Shown: positions 1 through 6,914 of the stretch, in pieces
Numbering within the stretch: position 1 is the first letter of the stretch
How the letters are laid out: each line of letters opens with the position of its first letter
NCBI GenBank assembly: GCA_946480785.1
Contig: CAMLLD010000100.1
Span: forward strand, 1-19,419
Origin: an uncultured Blastocatellia bacterium
GTDB taxonomy: Bacteria; Acidobacteriota; Blastocatellia; Pyrinomonadales; Pyrinomonadaceae
Length of the DNA: 19,419 nt
Direction: 5' to 3'
Position numbers and translations under genes: made by a program
The notes under the pieces: generated by a model
Told to the model about the DNA's origin: nothing
What the model saw: only the letters and a program-made list of their open reading frames with translations
Databases searched by the model: none

Positions 1-2
1 TC

Positions 3-86
3 AAGGACAACTTCGAGCTGGCAGGTTATCGCGCCGTCACCGCCAGCGATGGCGCGGAAGGTTTCGATGCCGCGCTTCGGGTCCGT
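3..86 (+). pseudogene. Possible response-regulator receiver-domain fragment at window edge
   Basis: Read on the plus strand from base 3, the first 28 codons give [20 protein letters not shown] followed by FDAAL. This closely resembles helix 1 to strand 2 and helix 2 of a two-component receiver domain (compare the common pattern DNFELEGYxVxTAxDGxEG). After about base 75 the similarity stops, the frame becomes arginine-rich and it ends at a stop near base 128. The same bases are the anomalous tail of ccmF on the other strand. This is either a rearrangement scar or a chimeric assembly join. The fragment is short, so the family call is based on pattern only. Confidence 0.45.
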
Positions 87-1001
87 CGCAAACGCGTGTA
101 CCGACGTCAGCACGCCCGAACGAACTAAAAACGTGCCGAGCAAACTCAGCGAAAACGCCGCGATCGCGAGCAGCACGGTCCAACTCTTGAACCCGCCGCG
201 TTTCTCCGTCACCGCGAGCGAATGAATCAAAGCCGTGCCGACCAGCCACGGCATAAACGACGCATTCTCTACCGGGTCCCAAAACCACCAGCCGCCCCAG
301 CCGAGCTCGTAGTAAGCCCAAAAACTTCCGAGGGCGATGCCGCACGTGAGAAACATCCACGCCACCGTGGTCCAAGGCCGCGACCAACGGGCCCACGTCG
401 CATCCAAACGCCCGCCGATCAACGCCGCAATCGCGAAAGCAAACGCGACGGAGAAACCGACGTAGCCCATGTAAAGCATCGGCGGATGCGCGACCATCGC
501 CGGGTCCTGCAGCAACGGATTCAAGTCGCGCCCATCAGGCGGAACAGGGAAGACGCGGGCAAACGGATTCGACGTGAGCAGCATGAACAACAGAAACCCG
601 ACGCTCACGATGCCCATCACGCTCAACACGCGCGCAACCATCTCGTCGGGCAAGTGCCGGCTGAACAACGAAACCGCGCACGTCCATAACGCGAGCATCA
701 AGGTCCACAACAACAGCGAGCCTTCGTGCGAGCCCCACGTCGCCGCGAGACGATAGTGCAGCGGCAGTTGCGAGTTTGAATTCGTCGCGACGTTAAGAAC
801 GGAGAAATCGTTGGTGATGAAAGAGTATGCGAGGCACGAGAAGGCCAGCGCGACAAAGAGAAACTGCGCCTGTCCGGCCGGCGCGGCGAGCGCGATCCAC
901 GCGCGATTACCGCGCGACGCGCCGATGAGCGGCAACGTCGCCTGCGTTAACGCAAGCAGTAAGGCGACAACGAGTGCGAACTGGCCAATCTCAGGAATCA
1001 T
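3..1001 (-). CDS. ccmF: Cytochrome c maturation protein CcmF (haem lyase), N-terminal half, cut by window edge
   Basis: CcmF is the membrane haem lyase subunit of system I cytochrome c maturation, attaching haem from CcmE to apocytochrome CxxCH motifs on the periplasmic side. The reading begins [18 protein letters not shown], a typical CcmF start, and carries several hydrophobic helices. The haem-binding WWD motif reads [18 protein letters not shown] (bases about 260-310), followed by [20 protein letters not shown]. About 333 codons are present, roughly half the usual length of about 650. The ATG at 999-1001 lies 18 bases after the ccmE stop, so it is the last visible gene of the ccm operon. 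Oddly, after DPKRGI (about base 66) the expected hydrophobic helix is missing and the remaining 20 or so codons look foreign, so the last part is probably not genuine CcmF. Confidence 0.9.
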   Translation of the reverse strand, partial: MIPEIGQFALVVALLLALTQATLPLIGASRGNRAWIALAAPAGQAQFLFVALAFSCLAYSFITNDFSVLNVATNSNSQLPLHYRLAATWGSHEGSLLLWTLMLALWTCAVSLFSRHLPDEMVARVLSVMGIVSVGFLLFMLLTSNPFARVFPVPPDGRDLNPLLQDPAMVAHPPMLYMGYVGFSVAFAFAIAALIGGRLDATWARWSRPWTTVAWMFLTCGIALGSFWAYYELGWGGWWFWDPVENASFMPWLVGTALIHSLAVTEKRGGFKSWTVLLAIAAFSLSLLGTFLVRSGVLTSVHAFATDPKRGIETFRAIAGGDGAITCQLEVVL

Positions 1002-1019
1002 TTGTTAAAGACTTGCTGA

Positions 1020-1478
1020 TTAGTGATCGACAACGGTCTTGGCGGCTTCTCGTTCGTGCTTCGCGGCGTCGATGGCCGCGCCCGCTTCCGGCGGCATGTA
1101 GTTCTCGTCGTGTTTAGCGAGCACCTGATCCGCGCGAAACACGCCGTCGGCGCCGATCTTTCCCTGCGCCACGCAACCGCGTCCTTCTTTAAAGAGGTCG
1201 GGGAGAATGCCTTTGTAAACGACCGGAATGCTGGCCGCAGTGTCGGTCACGGTGAAGCGCACTGTCAAACCGTCAGGGTCGCGTTTGAGTGAACCGTTTT
1301 CCACGAGCCCGCCGACACGAAACGTGCGATTGATTGGCGCTTCCTTCGCGGCGATTTGAGTGGGACTAAAAAAGAAGACGAGATTCTGGCGAAAAGCGCC
1401 CATCACGAGCCAGGCCGCCAACGTCAGGCCGGCGAGCCCGACGACAATGATTCCGATCCGTTTATGACGTCGTTTCAT
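1020..1478 (-). CDS. ccmE: Cytochrome c maturation haem chaperone CcmE
   Basis: CcmE is a periplasmic, membrane-anchored haem chaperone that takes haem from CcmC and hands it to CcmF. The 152-residue protein has one N-terminal membrane anchor (residues about 8-27), then the OB-fold core with VGGLVENGSL and the signature LAKHDENYMPPE. His123 matches the histidine that binds haem covalently and Tyr127 the conserved axial tyrosine. Length fits the family (about 150-160). The ATG is preceded by AAGAGGAAG, a good ribosome site lying inside the end of ccmD; the two genes overlap by 17 bases, indicating coupled translation. A charged C-terminal tail rich in Ala, Lys and Glu follows the core, as is usual. 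Confidence 0.96.
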   Translation of the reverse strand: MKRRHKRIGIIVVGLAGLTLAAWLVMGAFRQNLVFFFSPTQIAAKEAPINRTFRVGGLVENGSLKRDPDGLTVRFTVTDTAASIPVVYKGILPDLFKEGRGCVAQGKIGADGVFRADQVLAKHDENYMPPEAGAAIDAAKHEREAAKTVVDH

Positions 1479-1659
1479 TCGTACTTCCTCTTAAAACCGT
1501 GGGGCGAACTGCGGGAGATCTTACTTCTTTGCTGACGGCGCGCTTGCGTTGCCGGAGGCTCAGCAGTTCCCAAACAAACGCGACGAGCGCGAACAGGTAA
1601 GATCCCCAAACGTAGAAACCATACCCTCCCATCGATGGATCCGGCCAGTGTAGATTCAC
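1462..1659 (-). CDS. ccmD: Haem exporter protein CcmD
   Basis: CcmD is a very small single-span protein that helps release haem-loaded CcmE from the CcmABC complex. The 65-residue reading has the family signature GGYGFYVWGSYLFAL, with a membrane helix at residues about 12-30 and then a basic stretch (LRQRKR), as expected for the cytoplasmic side. I chose the GTG at 1659 because GGAGGTG lies 6 bases upstream and the GTG overlaps the ccmC stop as GTGA. The alternative ATG at 1632 would remove nine residues. The C-terminal 25 residues are longer than in many CcmD proteins and overlap the ccmE start. Confidence 0.9.
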   Translation of the reverse strand: MNLHWPDPSMGGYGFYVWGSYLFALVAFVWELLSLRQRKRAVSKEVRSPAVRPTVLRGSTNETTS

Positions 1660-2381
1660 GCGTTCACCTCCGCGAAGCGAGCTGCGTTTTGTTCCCGCTC
1701 CAAAATGATGACTCGCAGCCGCGCGAGCACGATCGCAATCGAGTAAAGCCAGCACGCGGCCAGCATGATCAGCATCGCGGCGAGCATCGGCGGCGCGATC
1801 GATGGTTTGCCGAGAATGCGAATCGTCGCGCCCTGGTGCAGTGTATTCCACCACTGCACCGAGAAATAAATGATGGGCACGTTGATGACACCGACAAGCG
1901 CGAGCACCGCGCCCGCGCGATCGGCGCGACGCGGATCGTCGATCGCCGCTTGCAGTGAAATGAAACCGGCGTAGAGAAACAAAAGGATGAGCGTCGAAGT
2001 CATGCGCGCGTCCCAGACCCACCATGTACCCCACGTTGGCTTGCCCCAGAACGCGCCCGTCACTAATGAGATGGCGGTAAATGAAGCGCCCGTGATTGCG
2101 ATCGCGGAAGCCATCATCGACGACAGACGCGCGTTGAACGCCCAACCAATACCGGCGTAGAGCGCCATCAGCACGTAGAGAAACATTCCCATCCACGCGG
2201 CGGGCACGTGAATAAACATGATGCGATACGCGTCGCCTTGTTGAAAGTCAGTGGGCGCCATGAAGAAGCCGACGAAGAGTCCGGCAGCAAAGAGAATCGT
2301 GGCCGGAATCGCAAACCACGGAATCATCTTGCCGGCGAGAGGGTAGAACAATGTTGGTGACGCGTATTTGTAAAGGTTCAT
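1656..2381 (-). CDS. ccmC: Haem exporter protein CcmC
   Basis: CcmC is the membrane protein that, with CcmD, loads haem onto CcmE. The 241-residue protein has about six membrane helices and the tryptophan-rich haem-binding WWD motif WGTWWVWDARMTS (residues 117-129). Two histidines in the expected places, His58 (FIHVPAAW) and His182 (NTLHQGATI), correspond to the conserved axial ligands. Length is normal for the family. A ribosome site (GGAAG) lies about 8 bases before the ATG, so translation can start independently of ccmB, from which it is separated by a repeat-filled gap. The stop overlaps the ccmD start by 4 bases. Confidence 0.96.
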   Translation of the reverse strand: MNLYKYASPTLFYPLAGKMIPWFAIPATILFAAGLFVGFFMAPTDFQQGDAYRIMFIHVPAAWMGMFLYVLMALYAGIGWAFNARLSSMMASAIAITGASFTAISLVTGAFWGKPTWGTWWVWDARMTSTLILLFLYAGFISLQAAIDDPRRADRAGAVLALVGVINVPIIYFSVQWWNTLHQGATIRILGKPSIAPPMLAAMLIMLAACWLYSIAIVLARLRVIILEREQNAARFAEVNA

Positions 2382-2409
2382 TTCATTTCTTCCGTCAACG
2401 TTTTTTCGT

Positions 2410-2648
2410 GAACGCCAAAGGCGTTCTCTAATTCCAGCCCAGCGCCGGGCGTTCGCTAATTCAAGCCCACAACGCCAAAGGCGTTCTCTAATTCAAGCCC
2501 AGGGTTGCTTCAACCCTGGGTAACATTAACCAAATCGACGAACCCTGAAAGGGTTTGCCAACGCCTTCAGCGTTGATATCCTTCAATCTTTATCTAACCC
2601 AGGGTTGAAGCAACCCTGGGCTGGAATTAGCAAACACCTTCGGTGTTT
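2410..2648. repeat. Cluster of REP-like palindromes between ccmB and ccmC
   Basis: At least seven short hairpins fill this gap. Stems: 2410-2416/2420-2426 and 2471-2476/2480-2485 (AACGCC aaa GGCGTT); 2498-2507/2511-2520 (CCCAGGGTTG ctt CAACCCTGGG); 2541-2546/2550-2555 (AACCCT gaa AGGGTT); 2559-2564/2570-2575; 2598-2607/2611-2620 (the same 10-base stem with loop aag); and 2632-2638/2642-2648. A 31-base unit is directly repeated with a 60-base period (2411-2441 and 2471-2501, one mismatch). The blocks near 2488-2522 and 2595-2632 are inverted copies of each other. The hairpins are joined by a CTAATTC(A/C)AGCCC linker. This looks like a dispersed intergenic repeat family that has expanded in place. 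Confidence 0.9.
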
Positions 2649-2650
2649 AC

Positions 2651-3334
2651 CTACTCCAACGAAATGCGTAACGCCGCGGACGCCGCCCACGGCGCGAACA
2701 GCAACGACACGATCGCAAACGCGCCGAGTAAGTAAAGATGCGATACCGGAGTCATGCCGATAATACTGGCCTCGACCGCGCCGGCTCCAAAGATCAACGC
2801 CGGAATGTATAGCGGCAGGATCAAGATCGAGATCAACACGCCGCCCCCACGCAGTCCCAACGTCAACGCCGCTCCCACCGCACCAATCAAACTCAAAATC
2901 GGCGTGCCCACCAGCAAACTGACAAACAGAATCCACAAAGTCTCGCTGCTCAGATCAAACTGTACTCCAACGAGCGGCGCAATCAACACCAGCGGTAATT
3001 CTGCGATGATCCAATGCGCCAGCACTTTGCCTGCGACGACTAAATACAGCGGCTGCGGCGTCAGCAATAACTGTTCGAGCGTGCCGTCCTGATAATCGTT
3101 GGCAAACAACCGGCCGAGCGAAAGCATCGACGCGAGCAGCGCGGCGACCCAAACCACGCCGGGCGCAATCGATCGCAGCAGTTGCAGCTCCGGCCCGATG
3201 CCGAGCGGAAACAGGCTGACGACGATCACGAAGAAGAAGACCGTCGACAACATGTCCGAGCGCCGGCGCCAGGCCAGCATCAGATCGCGCCAAACGATCC
3301 AGCGCAACATCGATAGACTCGAAGGTGCGTTCAC
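2651..3334 (-). CDS. ccmB: Haem exporter membrane subunit CcmB
   Basis: CcmB is the membrane-spanning subunit of the CcmABCD transporter, which uses ATP to free holo-CcmE. The 227-residue protein begins with a cytoplasmic arginine-rich segment (WRDLMLAWRRRSDMLS) and has six hydrophobic helices. It contains the family pattern RLFANDYQDGTLEQLLLTP, where the nucleotide-binding subunit docks. Length matches the family (about 220). The start is GTG at 3334, overlapping the ccmA stop as GTGA, so the two are translationally coupled. The stop is only 2 bases from the first hairpin of the downstream repeat cluster, which may affect how much message reaches ccmC-F. Confidence 0.95.
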   Translation of the reverse strand: MNAPSSLSMLRWIVWRDLMLAWRRRSDMLSTVFFFVIVVSLFPLGIGPELQLLRSIAPGVVWVAALLASMLSLGRLFANDYQDGTLEQLLLTPQPLYLVVAGKVLAHWIIAELPLVLIAPLVGVQFDLSSETLWILFVSLLVGTPILSLIGAVGAALTLGLRGGGVLISILILPLYIPALIFGAGAVEASIIGMTPVSHLYLLGAFAIVSLLFAPWAASAALRISLE

Positions 3335-3921
3335 GTGGTGAGTTCGAGGCGTTGGGTTACACCTGCCGACAACTCCAATTCCTGATGCGTCGCCACGATC
3401 GCGATGCCGCCGCGGTTCAGGTGTTCTTCAATCAAAGATCTGACAAGTCCGACCGCGCCTTTGTCCAGCGAAGTCATCACTTCGTCGAGCAACCAGAGAC
3501 GCGTGTTGCAAACGAGTAGCCGCGCGAGCGCGACTCTGCGGCGTTGTCCTTCTGACAGGAACCGTGCCGGCAGCGCTTCACGACCGGCGAGTCCCATGCG
3601 TTGCAGCGCCTTCAAAGCATCTTCCTGGCTGACTTCAACGCCGTTCAAGGCATTCGAGATGCGCAGATTCTCGAGTGCGCTGAGTTCATCTTTTACCCCG
3701 GGACGATGGCCGAGGTAAGTCACGGCCGCGAAATAATCCTCACCGAGTGAGCGAATGTTCGCACCTTGCCAGCTCACTTTGCCTTCGGCGGGTTCGAGCA
3801 GCCCACACAGGATGCGCAGCAAACTGGTCTTGCCGCTGCCGTTCGGTCCGGTGAGTTGTACGAAGGTCCCGGGCGATAACGAAAAGTCGAGACCGCTGAA
3901 GAGCCTGCGATCGCCACGCAC
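3331..3921 (-). CDS. ccmA: Haem exporter ATP-binding subunit CcmA
   Basis: CcmA is the ABC ATPase of the CcmAB complex. From the GTG at 3921 the protein has 196 residues, with Walker A GPNGSGKT (25-32), signature LSEGQRRRVALARLL (122-136), Walker B LWLLDE (142-147) and the switch histidine in VATHQEL. The frame continues upstream of this GTG with ILEVSKLGC, which matches the usual first strand of CcmA (MLEVxxLxC). The natural start is therefore probably near base 3948, where the codon is ATA; no ATG, GTG or TTG exists in frame between there and the upstream stop. GGAGG lies 11 bases before that ATA, so a rare start codon is plausible. The GTG start is given as the conservative option. Confidence 0.93.
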   Translation of the reverse strand: MRGDRRLFSGLDFSLSPGTFVQLTGPNGSGKTSLLRILCGLLEPAEGKVSWQGANIRSLGEDYFAAVTYLGHRPGVKDELSALENLRISNALNGVEVSQEDALKALQRMGLAGREALPARFLSEGQRRRVALARLLVCNTRLWLLDEVMTSLDKGAVGLVRSLIEEHLNRGGIAIVATHQELELSAGVTQRLELTT

Positions 3922-3979
3922 GCATCCGAGTTTGCTGACTTCGAGTATGGGCGGTTCGTCCTCCGCGCCGTATTGTAAG

Positions 3980-4411
3980 CTATTTGGCGCGAGGCTCCAC
4001 GGGGCCCTTTGCTTTCATCCACTCATTCCAGCCGCCCTGCAGGACGCGCACGTTGGTGAAGCCGCTTTCGCGCAGGATCTGCGCCGCCTGAATGGCTGCC
4101 TCATCTTTCGGACACGTACAGTAGGTCACGATTTCGCCGTTGCGCGATAGATCCTTGAACGGTGGAAATTGCGATCGGTATTTCAGATGTCGCACCTTGA
4201 AGTGATACGAGCCCTTCACGGTCGTGGTGCTGTTGGCGAATACTTCCGGCGAACGAACGTCGACGACGAGGACCGGTTGATTGCTCGCCATTTTTGCTTT
4301 CAGTTCATCAGCCGTAATCGTGCTGATGGTGGATTGTTGTGCGTACACAGCAGTCACGCCTAAGCCCAGCACAAACAAGACAACAACGATGCATCGTTTG
4401 GCGATTCGCAT
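3980..4411 (-). CDS. Exported rhodanese-like domain protein
   Basis: The 143-residue protein begins with an N-terminal signal peptide (positive MRIAKR, hydrophobic core 8-22, AYA-like site near VYAQQ). A single rhodanese domain follows: TADELKAKM, VLVVDVRSPEVFA, then YCTCPKDEAA and the closing VRVLQGGWNEW. The putative active-site cysteine is Cys98, with a second cysteine two residues on (Cys100). The usual small-glycine loop CxxGxR is replaced by CTCPKDE, so classical sulfurtransferase activity is uncertain; a redox or sulfur-relay role in the periplasm is possible. It starts within the stop of the lipoprotein gene (TAATG, one shared base) and precedes ccmA, so it is probably part of the cytochrome maturation operon. 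Confidence 0.85.
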   Translation of the reverse strand: MRIAKRCIVVVLFVLGLGVTAVYAQQSTISTITADELKAKMASNQPVLVVDVRSPEVFANSTTTVKGSYHFKVRHLKYRSQFPPFKDLSRNGEIVTYCTCPKDEAAIQAAQILRESGFTNVRVLQGGWNEWMKAKGPVEPRAK

Positions 4412-5118
4412 TACTGTGTTCTCCTCCCACCGTGAAACGGGCCCGGCGCTTCCGGTTCACCTTTGAAAGTTTTCGGGTCGTACCATGAATAGTTGGCGGC
4501 GTTGTAGTAAAGATAACCCTCGCTGCCTTTGAGCTTCTCGCCGATCAAGTCGCCCTGCGGCCGTGGCTTTTGCGGGCCGGTGTTGTTCTTGACGAACTCT
4601 TTGCCGTCCTGCACGCGCATGTCCGCGCCGACAACGTTCTTCAATAGAAACGTCTGGGTCGCTTCCGGGTCGCGCCAATCATTCGCGCCGTAACCGTGGA
4701 TCACCGCGAGCAGCACATCGTCTTTCTCGACGTGCAGCGGCGTGCGCGGGTCGTAAGGCACACGCGGATCGCGCAGCAGCCAGAACGGGCGGGCATTCAT
4801 GTCCGCAATCTTATCCGGGACCGGCTTCAGCACCACTGCGAGATCCTGTGAAGTGTCGCCATTGAAATCACCAACGAGAAAACTCGACTTGTAATCAGGA
4901 TCGACTACCGCCGCGCCCTTGAAAACTCGTTGCACGGCGCCTTCAACATCAGCAATTTTCGGCGCTTCGTTTGGGGCTGTTTTCGCCGGTGTTGCTTCCG
5001 GCGTGGGTTGATAAAGAGTGGGCGCATGCTCTGTTACTGCCGGCTTCGTACCGCTGCAGCCGGCCAGTACACCGCCGGTAAACAGACAGATAAATAATAA
5101 AAGATGACGAGAATTCAT
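4411..5118 (-). CDS. Predicted lipoprotein of unknown function with FG-GAP-like motif
   Basis: I do not recognise a named family. The 235-residue product has a lipoprotein signal with lipobox LAGC (lipidated Cys21), a Thr/Pro/Ala-rich linker (residues 22-55), and a globular part. The globular part includes a calcium-loop-like segment VGDFNGDTSQDLAVVL (82-97) resembling an FG-GAP repeat, and tryptophan-rich segments (RPFWLLRD, GYGANDWRDPEATQTFLL). It is the first gene of the transcription unit leading into rhodanese and ccmA-F, and its stop shares a base with the rhodanese start. Position suggests an outer- or inner-membrane-anchored accessory in the envelope, but nothing in the sequence ties it directly to haem. 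Confidence 0.8.
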   Translation of the reverse strand: MNSRHLLLFICLFTGGVLAGCSGTKPAVTEHAPTLYQPTPEATPAKTAPNEAPKIADVEGAVQRVFKGAAVVDPDYKSSFLVGDFNGDTSQDLAVVLKPVPDKIADMNARPFWLLRDPRVPYDPRTPLHVEKDDVLLAVIHGYGANDWRDPEATQTFLLKNVVGADMRVQDGKEFVKNNTGPQKPRPQGDLIGEKLKGSEGYLYYNAANYSWYDPKTFKGEPEAPGPFHGGRRTQ

Positions 5119-5161
5119 TTTGCTGTTTCGTGGCTGCTTGATGGCCAGTTTGGTGATAGGT

Positions 5162-5192
5162 GAAGCTCGCCGGAAATGATCCGGCGAGCTTC
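5162..5192. terminator. Perfect 13-bp hairpin between cytochrome gene and lipoprotein operon
   Basis: Arms 5162-5174 and 5180-5192 are perfectly complementary (GAAGCTCGCCGGA with a 5-base loop). The hairpin sits 39 bases after the stop of the minus-strand di-haem cytochrome and 44 bases before the lipoprotein start. No T run follows on either strand, so it may be a processing or stability hairpin or an atypical terminator. It is a sensible boundary between the two transcription units. Confidence 0.6.
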
Positions 5193-5230
5193 GGGATAGT
5201 GCTGTTGCACGCGCGCGCTTGTCGCCGTGG

Positions 5231-6565
5231 TTACAGTGACAAGACGAACGCGATTAGATCACTTTGTTGCCCGGCAGTCAACGAGTTGAAGTTGTTTCTC
5301 GCAGTCGTTGCCTGGCCGGCGTGAAGTTGGATCGTATCGAAGATCGTGACGTTCAGACCTTCGTGCATCAGCCTGTTGCGGGCACGGATGCCCCAGAGTG
5401 GGGCCGTGCGCATCATGTTCGCTGAACCCTGTCCAGCGTTCTGAACGATGCCATCGCCAGTGCCGATGTTGTGTAGCGCAAAGTCACTGAACGGATGGAT
5501 GATTTTGTTACCGAGAGCGGCGGGGACCGTGAACGCACCACCATTGATGAGCGTTCCCGGAGCCGCGGTTGTGAACGTGCGGGTATGACAAACGTTGCAA
5601 CCGACGGCGTTGAAAAGAGAATCACCACGTGTCGCCGCTGCCGGAATCGGGTTTTGCCGGCCGGGCGCGCGCGTGGCGGCCATGAAGTCTGCGAACGCTA
5701 TTACGTCGTCACCATCATCCTCGGGATCCTGAACCGGATCGAAAGGCGACGGGAAGGTGACGTTGATTACACCATCAGCAGTGCTGGCGGGGTTTTCGTG
5801 CGTGCCGGCGTCAGCAGCACTTGAGCTGCGGCCGCCGAAGCCGTCGAACTTGTTGGTGATGCCCATCTCATTGAGGTAAGCATCGCCGGCAAACGACAAC
5901 AAGCTCGCTTGTTGTGCTTTCCAGCCGAAACGGCCGAAGCGCAGCGCGTTGTTTGCTTCCGTCACTGGAACCTGAGTGAGCGTTCCACGCTGTGCGAGTG
6001 GTTGGGCCGCGACGTTGTTGGAAAGCGAGTCATTCGCGATCGCTTCGACGAAGCCGTCGCCGATTGCGCTCGTAACGACGCGAAACGCTTTAACGGTCTC
6101 GGCGGTCGAGATGTGTTCGACGATGTCCGAATCAGTTGAGCGAGCATGAATCAACTGCCCGCCGGGAGCGTCGACGAACGCGCCGTTGGTAATGTGACCA
6201 GCGCGGAATTCCATGTGCTGTGCGAATCCGCCAGTGTCGATCGACTGGTGGCACTCAACGCAGGCGGTGCCGTTGTAGGTTGGTCCAAGACCGTCAGCGA
6301 TAGTTTCCACTTCGGAGAAGATCGCTTTGTTGTCTTCGAACCTGCCGTTGCCGCGGGCGGTCGGCGCTACAGGTTCGTTCACGCACTCGACGATGGGTGT
6401 GCCGCGAGCGCCGAAACCATTGAAGAGGTCGTCGGTCTTGGCGTCCATGTCAGTGGTGGGTGCTTCGGTGGCTGCTTGACCTGCGACCGGTTGCGGTGAT
6501 CTGAGTGGTATGGCGATCGCCACCGCGAACAAGATTAGAGTCAAGATAGGTAAGACTTTCCTCAT
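5231..6565 (-). CDS. Secreted di-haem c-type cytochrome, di-haem oxidoreductase (DUF1111-like) family
   Basis: The 444-residue product has a signal peptide (MRKVLPILTL plus hydrophobic core, cleavage near VAGQA). It has two c-type haem sites, C102VECH106 (in GLGPTYNGTACVECHQS) and C323NVCH327 (in FNAVGCNVCHTRT). The first context, GLGP(x)N(x)xxCxxCH, and the later HPFSDFALHNIGTGDG are hallmarks of the di-haem oxidoreductase family often annotated as thiol oxidoreductase. Haem attachment needs the Ccm machinery encoded just downstream. Met384/Met385 (NMMRTAP) could supply a distal ligand. The ATG is supported by GGAGGTG nine bases upstream. The substrate is unknown; a bacterial MauG or peroxidase-like function is the main alternative. 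Confidence 0.88.
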   Translation of the reverse strand: MRKVLPILTLILFAVAIAIPLRSPQPVAGQAATEAPTTDMDAKTDDLFNGFGARGTPIVECVNEPVAPTARGNGRFEDNKAIFSEVETIADGLGPTYNGTACVECHQSIDTGGFAQHMEFRAGHITNGAFVDAPGGQLIHARSTDSDIVEHISTAETVKAFRVVTSAIGDGFVEAIANDSLSNNVAAQPLAQRGTLTQVPVTEANNALRFGRFGWKAQQASLLSFAGDAYLNEMGITNKFDGFGGRSSSAADAGTHENPASTADGVINVTFPSPFDPVQDPEDDGDDVIAFADFMAATRAPGRQNPIPAAATRGDSLFNAVGCNVCHTRTFTTAAPGTLINGGAFTVPAALGNKIIHPFSDFALHNIGTGDGIVQNAGQGSANMMRTAPLWGIRARNRLMHEGLNVTIFDTIQLHAGQATTARNNFNSLTAGQQSDLIAFVLSL

Positions 6566-6914
6566 GTGAAACTTTCACCTCCTAGGAGCTGCAAACGCGG
6601 TTGGAAAACAGAATTGACAGTTCACCCGTCGGCAAACTGCGAGGTTCTGCCCTGGTTGAAACCCTGCTTGACTAAATTGATAGGCAGCTCAAGTCGATCG
6701 GGGAATAGACTCGAGTGATGAGTCCCCTCACCTAGAAGTGAACTAAGGACGAGCCTCAGTTGTGAGAGAGATTGACAGAGAGCAGACGCTTCTGCCTGCA
6801 ACAGTAAATCGAATTTAACTGAGCCGTGCTTTTAATGAATCGGGAGTGGGCGCACTCTAGTCTTCTTTGTAGCGGAAGTCAAGAAAATTGTGCGGCAGGA
6901 TTCCCCTGAGATTT
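6566..6914. other. Intergenic region upstream of the di-haem cytochrome
   Basis: About 350 bases with no convincing gene on either strand. It holds the GGAGGTG ribosome site of the cytochrome gene near 6580 and must hold its promoter. I could not pick a clear -35/-10 pair. No terminator-grade hairpin was seen behind the TPR-thioredoxin stop at 6915, so read-through from that gene into the cytochrome is possible. Confidence 0.5.

Noticed and set aside
222..689. Plus-strand frame of 155 codons opposite ccmF
   Set aside because: Arg/His/Gln-rich shadow; the minus strand encodes the CcmF WWD motif here.
1462..2196. Full 244-codon minus-strand frame across ccmC and ccmD
   Set aside because: Only its last 65 codons (from GTG 1659) are real, as ccmD; the rest is out of frame within ccmC.
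2410..2648. CRISPR array or riboswitch in the ccmB-ccmC gap
   Set aside because: The units are short self-complementary hairpins in both orientations without equal-length unique spacers, and no known riboswitch core is apparent.
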